This document shows, piece after piece, positions 5,419 to 7,113 of a stretch of 7,113 nucleotides of DNA. Below the pieces are notes generated by a model. It was not told where the DNA came from. It saw only the letters and a program-made list of their open reading frames with translations, and made no database searches. Every line of letters begins with the position of its first letter. The stretch's first letter is position 1. The position numbers were made by a program, and so were the translations under genes. The stretch is from assembly GCA_005788585.1 (NCBI GenBank), contig SYBY01000266.1, positions 1 to 7,113 of the forward strand, read 5' to 3'. This DNA is from Actinomycetota bacterium. Its GTDB lineage: Bacteria; Actinomycetota; Thermoleophilia; Solirubrobacterales; Solirubrobacteraceae.

Positions 5419-5703
5419 ATGACCGCGGGATGTGAGACGTCGTGTCATCCCCCCGGTCGTCCTCTGCACCGTCGCGGGAACCGACGTCGCAAGCTGCTCG
5501 CACTGTCTGCCGGTCCCGCTGGTCCCACCGGGTCTCCCGGTGCCACCGGCGCCCCCGGCGCGACGGGACGGCAGCGACCGCTCGGCGGTCCAGAAGACAC
5601 CGGTGCCGCGGGGCCCACGGGCCCGCAAGGGATCACGGGACTGCTGGGTCTCGCGGCCACCGGAGACCCACGCAGGGCCCGGCTCTTCGTCGGCTGGACG
5701 TGA
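5419..5703 (+). pseudogene. Collagen-like Gly-X-Y reading frame, probably a decaying remnant
   Basis: A 94-codon frame from ATG 5419; an in-frame ATG at 5353 would add 22 unconvincing residues. Residues 20-31 (GNRRRKLLALSA) look like the basic and first hydrophobic part of a signal peptide, cut short by a direct run into Gly-X-Y triplets at 32-79 (nt 5512-5655). Gly sits at every third residue from G32 to G50 and from G62 to G77, all in one phase. Between them G56 keeps the phase, while R53 (CGA) and E59 (GAA) are each one base from a glycine codon. The frame then ends in an unrelated arginine-rich tail. Collagen-like stretches in bacteria are normally in surface or exported proteins. The short length, missing hydrophobic core, broken glycines, and lack of a TANNNT-N6/7-ATG signal or Shine-Dalgarno suggest a gene fragment rather than a working gene. 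A small real collagen-like peptide remains possible. Confidence 0.45.
5442..5452 (+). repeat. 11-bp direct repeat GTGTCATCCCC, copy 2
   Basis: The second exact copy, embedded near the start of the collagen-like reading frame and followed by two further C residues. Without the inverted arm it would be a half-site if the element is an operator. Confidence 0.55.
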
Positions 5704-5704
5704 G

Positions 5705-5710
5705 TAGCGT
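5705..5710 (+). promoter_or_regulatory. -10 hexamer TAGCGT of the methyltransferase gene
   Basis: TAGCGT is followed by 7 bases and the ATG at 5718. The G-rich bases between them abut the ATG too closely to be a normal Shine-Dalgarno. This is the same arrangement as for the CBS gene, which also has 7 intervening bases. Confidence 0.55.
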
Positions 5711-5717
5711 GGGTGGG

Positions 5718-6455
5718 ATGGTCCCGCCCGGGTACGGCACCGATCTCGCGCACATCCATGACGCCGGCTTCGGTGACTTCGCCCGTGACGCGGCGCCCGG
5801 CCTGATCCGGCGCCTGCACGCCGCGGGCATCCGCGACGGCGTGGTCCTCGACCTCGGCTGCGGCAGCGGCATCTGGGCGGCGGCGCTCCTCGACGCCGGG
5901 TACGACGTGGTGGGCATCGATCTCTCCGAGGACCTGCTCGCGCTCGCCCGCGAGCGCGCGCCCGGCGCGGACTTCCGCTGCGCATCGATCTACGACGCCG
6001 AGCTGCCCGCGTGCGTCGCGGTCACCGCGCTCGGGGAGATCCTGAGCTATCGGTTCGACGACCGGGCGGGCCGTGCCACCGCGCGCGGGCTGCTGCGGCG
6101 CGTGCGGGACGTCGTCCGTCCTGGTGGGCTCTTCCTGTTCGACGTCGTCGCGCCCGGGCGAGAGCCCGAGGACGGCCGCCGCACGTTCGCCGAGGGCGAC
6201 GACTGGGTGCTGACACTCGAGGCGTCCCAGACGCCTGACGGCGAGCTGCGGCGCCGCATCACGACGTTCCGCCGCGACGGCGAGCACTGGCACCGCACCG
6301 ACGAGGAGCACGTCCTGTGGACGTGGGCCCCCGCGGACGTCCTCGCCGACCTCGCCGACCTCGGCTTCATGGAGGTCCGCGCGCTGCGCGGGTACGGCGC
6401 GGGCCACCGCTTCCCTCGCGGCTGGGCCGGCTTCAGTGCGCGCCGTCCGGTGTAG
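5718..6455 (+). CDS. SAM-dependent class I methyltransferase
   Basis: A 245-residue soluble Rossmann-fold methyltransferase, of the Methyltransf_25 or UbiE-like kind. SAM-binding motif I is VVLDLGCGSG at 42-51, followed by GYDVVGIDLS at 61-70, where D68 would bind the ribose hydroxyls, and a helix LLALARERAPGADF. The next strand and loop hold CASIYDAELP and the ALGEILSYRFD segment (motif IV region), and VVRPGGLFLFDVVAPGR is the usual post-motif hairpin. The C-terminal half is a beta-rich region ending in WTWAPADVLADLADLGF, typical of small-molecule methyltransferases. The substrate cannot be read from sequence. The frame is open far upstream, through the collagen-like region, but that extension is low-complexity. 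ATG 5718 begins just before the first methyltransferase-like residues (GYGTDLAHIHDAGFGDFA) and carries TAGCGT-N7-ATG. GTG at 5700 and 5709 are alternatives. The last 23 bases overlap the convergent flippase-like gene. Confidence 0.88.
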   Translation: MVPPGYGTDLAHIHDAGFGDFARDAAPGLIRRLHAAGIRDGVVLDLGCGSGIWAAALLDAGYDVVGIDLSEDLLALARERAPGADFRCASIYDAELPACVAVTALGEILSYRFDDRAGRATARGLLRRVRDVVRPGGLFLFDVVAPGREPEDGRRTFAEGDDWVLTLEASQTPDGELRRRITTFRRDGEHWHRTDEEHVLWTWAPADVLADLADLGFMEVRALRGYGAGHRFPRGWAGFSARRPV

Positions 6456-7113
6456 GCCCGCCGCCCGCCGACGCCGCGGCGCGATCGGCCTTGCCCTGCT
6501 CGCGGACCTCACGGAACGAGCGGAACCGGAAGATGAAGACGAGCGCGAGAAAGCCGACGAACAGCGCGGTCGCCCCGATCGCGATCTGCTGACCGACCGA
6601 GTACGCGGCGATCGTCGCCGAGCTCGCCGTCCCCGCGAAGACCTTGACGAGCAGCGCCTGCTGGACGCCCGCGCCGCCCGGGGTGAACGGGACCGACGCG
6701 GCGACCGCGTTGACGCCGAGCACGAGCAGGACGTTCTGCACCGACCCGCCGACGTTGAACGCCTCGAGCAGGAACCAGAACGCCGTGAAGCGGAAGCACC
6801 AGGCCACGAACTGCACGGCGAAGACCTCGCGCAGGAACCGCCGCCGGTCGCGCAGGATCGTCAGCCCCTGCCGCACGCGTGACCAGAACCGCCGCGCGCG
6901 GTCGCTGAGCAGCGCGAACGCCACGAGCGCGCCCACGACGATCGCCGTCAGCAGGAACAGCGTGAAGCGCGGGTTCCCGGCGAAGAACGACAGGTCGAAC
7001 GCGTCGAGGTCGGCGAAGTCCGGCGGCTTGGGGAACACGCCCTGCGTGAACGCGAACATGAGGATGAGCGACCCCATCGTGAGGTCGAACACCATCTCGG
7101 GGACGAACGAGGC
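6433..7113 (-). CDS. Flippase-like integral membrane protein (LPG synthase TM / UPF0104 type), 5' end outside window
   Basis: The C-terminal 226 residues of a polytopic inner-membrane protein; the frame is still open at base 7113, so the start lies off the right edge and roughly a third of a usual 300-350-residue protein is missing. Counting from the edge, hydrophobic segments lie at about 6-27, 49-69, 97-118, 124-145 and 168-196. The family signature SVPFTPGGAGVQQALL is at about 140-155, matching the P-x-P-G-G-x-G motif of the lysylphosphatidylglycerol-synthetase membrane domain family (pfam LPG_synthase_TM). The usual glutamate after G-x-G is replaced by glutamine. The tail after residue 197 is charged and Gly/Ala/Pro-rich, so probably cytoplasmic. 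There is no soluble aminoacyl-transferase domain after the membrane part, so a stand-alone flippase-type or glycolipid-related role is more likely than lysyl-PG synthesis. Its end overlaps the methyltransferase gene by 23 bases, tail to tail. Confidence 0.85.
   Translation of the reverse strand, partial: ASFVPEMVFDLTMGSLILMFAFTQGVFPKPPDFADLDAFDLSFFAGNPRFTLFLLTAIVVGALVAFALLSDRARRFWSRVRQGLTILRDRRRFLREVFAVQFVAWCFRFTAFWFLLEAFNVGGSVQNVLLVLGVNAVAASVPFTPGGAGVQQALLVKVFAGTASSATIAAYSVGQQIAIGATALFVGFLALVFIFRFRSFREVREQGKADRAAASAGGGPTPDGAH

Noticed and set aside
5432..5707. Cysteine- and proline-rich frame overlapping the collagen-like region
   Set aside because: It is the shifted reading of the Gly-X-Y codons (GGx-CCx becomes Pro/Val/Leu). 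It has no start signal, and the collagen phase in the other frame explains the pattern.
5442..5717. Upstream extension of the methyltransferase (337-residue form)
   Set aside because: The added residues are serine/arginine-rich, are read out of frame with the collagen-like triplets, and precede the first methyltransferase-like residues. The -10 at 5705-5710 would place them outside the transcript.
6509..6799. Minus-strand frame inside the flippase-like gene
   Set aside because: Shadow of the membrane protein in another frame; it lacks hydrophobic segments and has no independent start signal.
1..7113. CRISPR arrays, tRNA or rRNA genes, insertion sequences, phage genes or a retron-type system
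   Set aside because: No regularly spaced repeats, no tRNA-like cloverleaf or rRNA sequence, and no transposase, integrase or reverse-transcriptase motif were seen on either strand.

Overview
The window is very GC-rich DNA (codon third positions are almost all G or C) with actinobacterial-type genes. A member of the Thermoleophilia (Solirubrobacter, Conexibacter or Patulibacter type) would fit, but that placement is an impression from composition and gene content, not a demonstrated assignment. There are no rRNA or tRNA genes, insertion sequences or CRISPR arrays. It looks like ordinary chromosome carrying one large uncharacterised secreted protein.

Layout, left to right. A two-CBS-domain protein (+, 89-541) converges within 6 bases on a minus-strand pair read as GNAT acetyltransferase (1062-757) then 4Fe-4S mono-cluster protein (760-548), homologous to E. 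coli YjdJ and YjdI and joined by an ATGA overlap. Upstream on the minus strand is an alpha/beta-hydrolase-fold protein (1792-1094) that lacks the catalytic serine and the usual acid and histidine. It is divergent, across 59 bp, from a 1058-residue exported protein (+, 1852-5028) with a signal peptide, three probable Ig/PKD-like beta domains, a tandemly duplicated module and a helical C-terminal half. A small helical protein (+, 5063-5329) follows. Then come 388 bases holding a perfect hairpin or palindrome, an 11-bp direct repeat and an apparently decaying collagen-like (Gly-X-Y) reading frame. A SAM-dependent methyltransferase (+, 5718-6455) and the C-terminal part of a polytopic flippase-like protein (minus, running off the right edge) overlap tail to tail by 23 bases.

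The clearest window-wide signal is in the starts. Every gene whose start is visible and is not inside an operon has a TANNNT hexamer ending 6 or 7 bases before its ATG and no usable Shine-Dalgarno sequence, as expected for leaderless transcripts. The one operon-internal gene (yjdI-like) instead has GGGAGG at normal distance. This pattern was used to choose starts for the CBS and methyltransferase genes.

Apart from the YjdJ/YjdI pair, the genes look like independent short transcription units. No common pathway is evident from the sequence. The candidates for something undescribed are the large secreted protein and the triad-less hydrolase-fold protein divergent from it.
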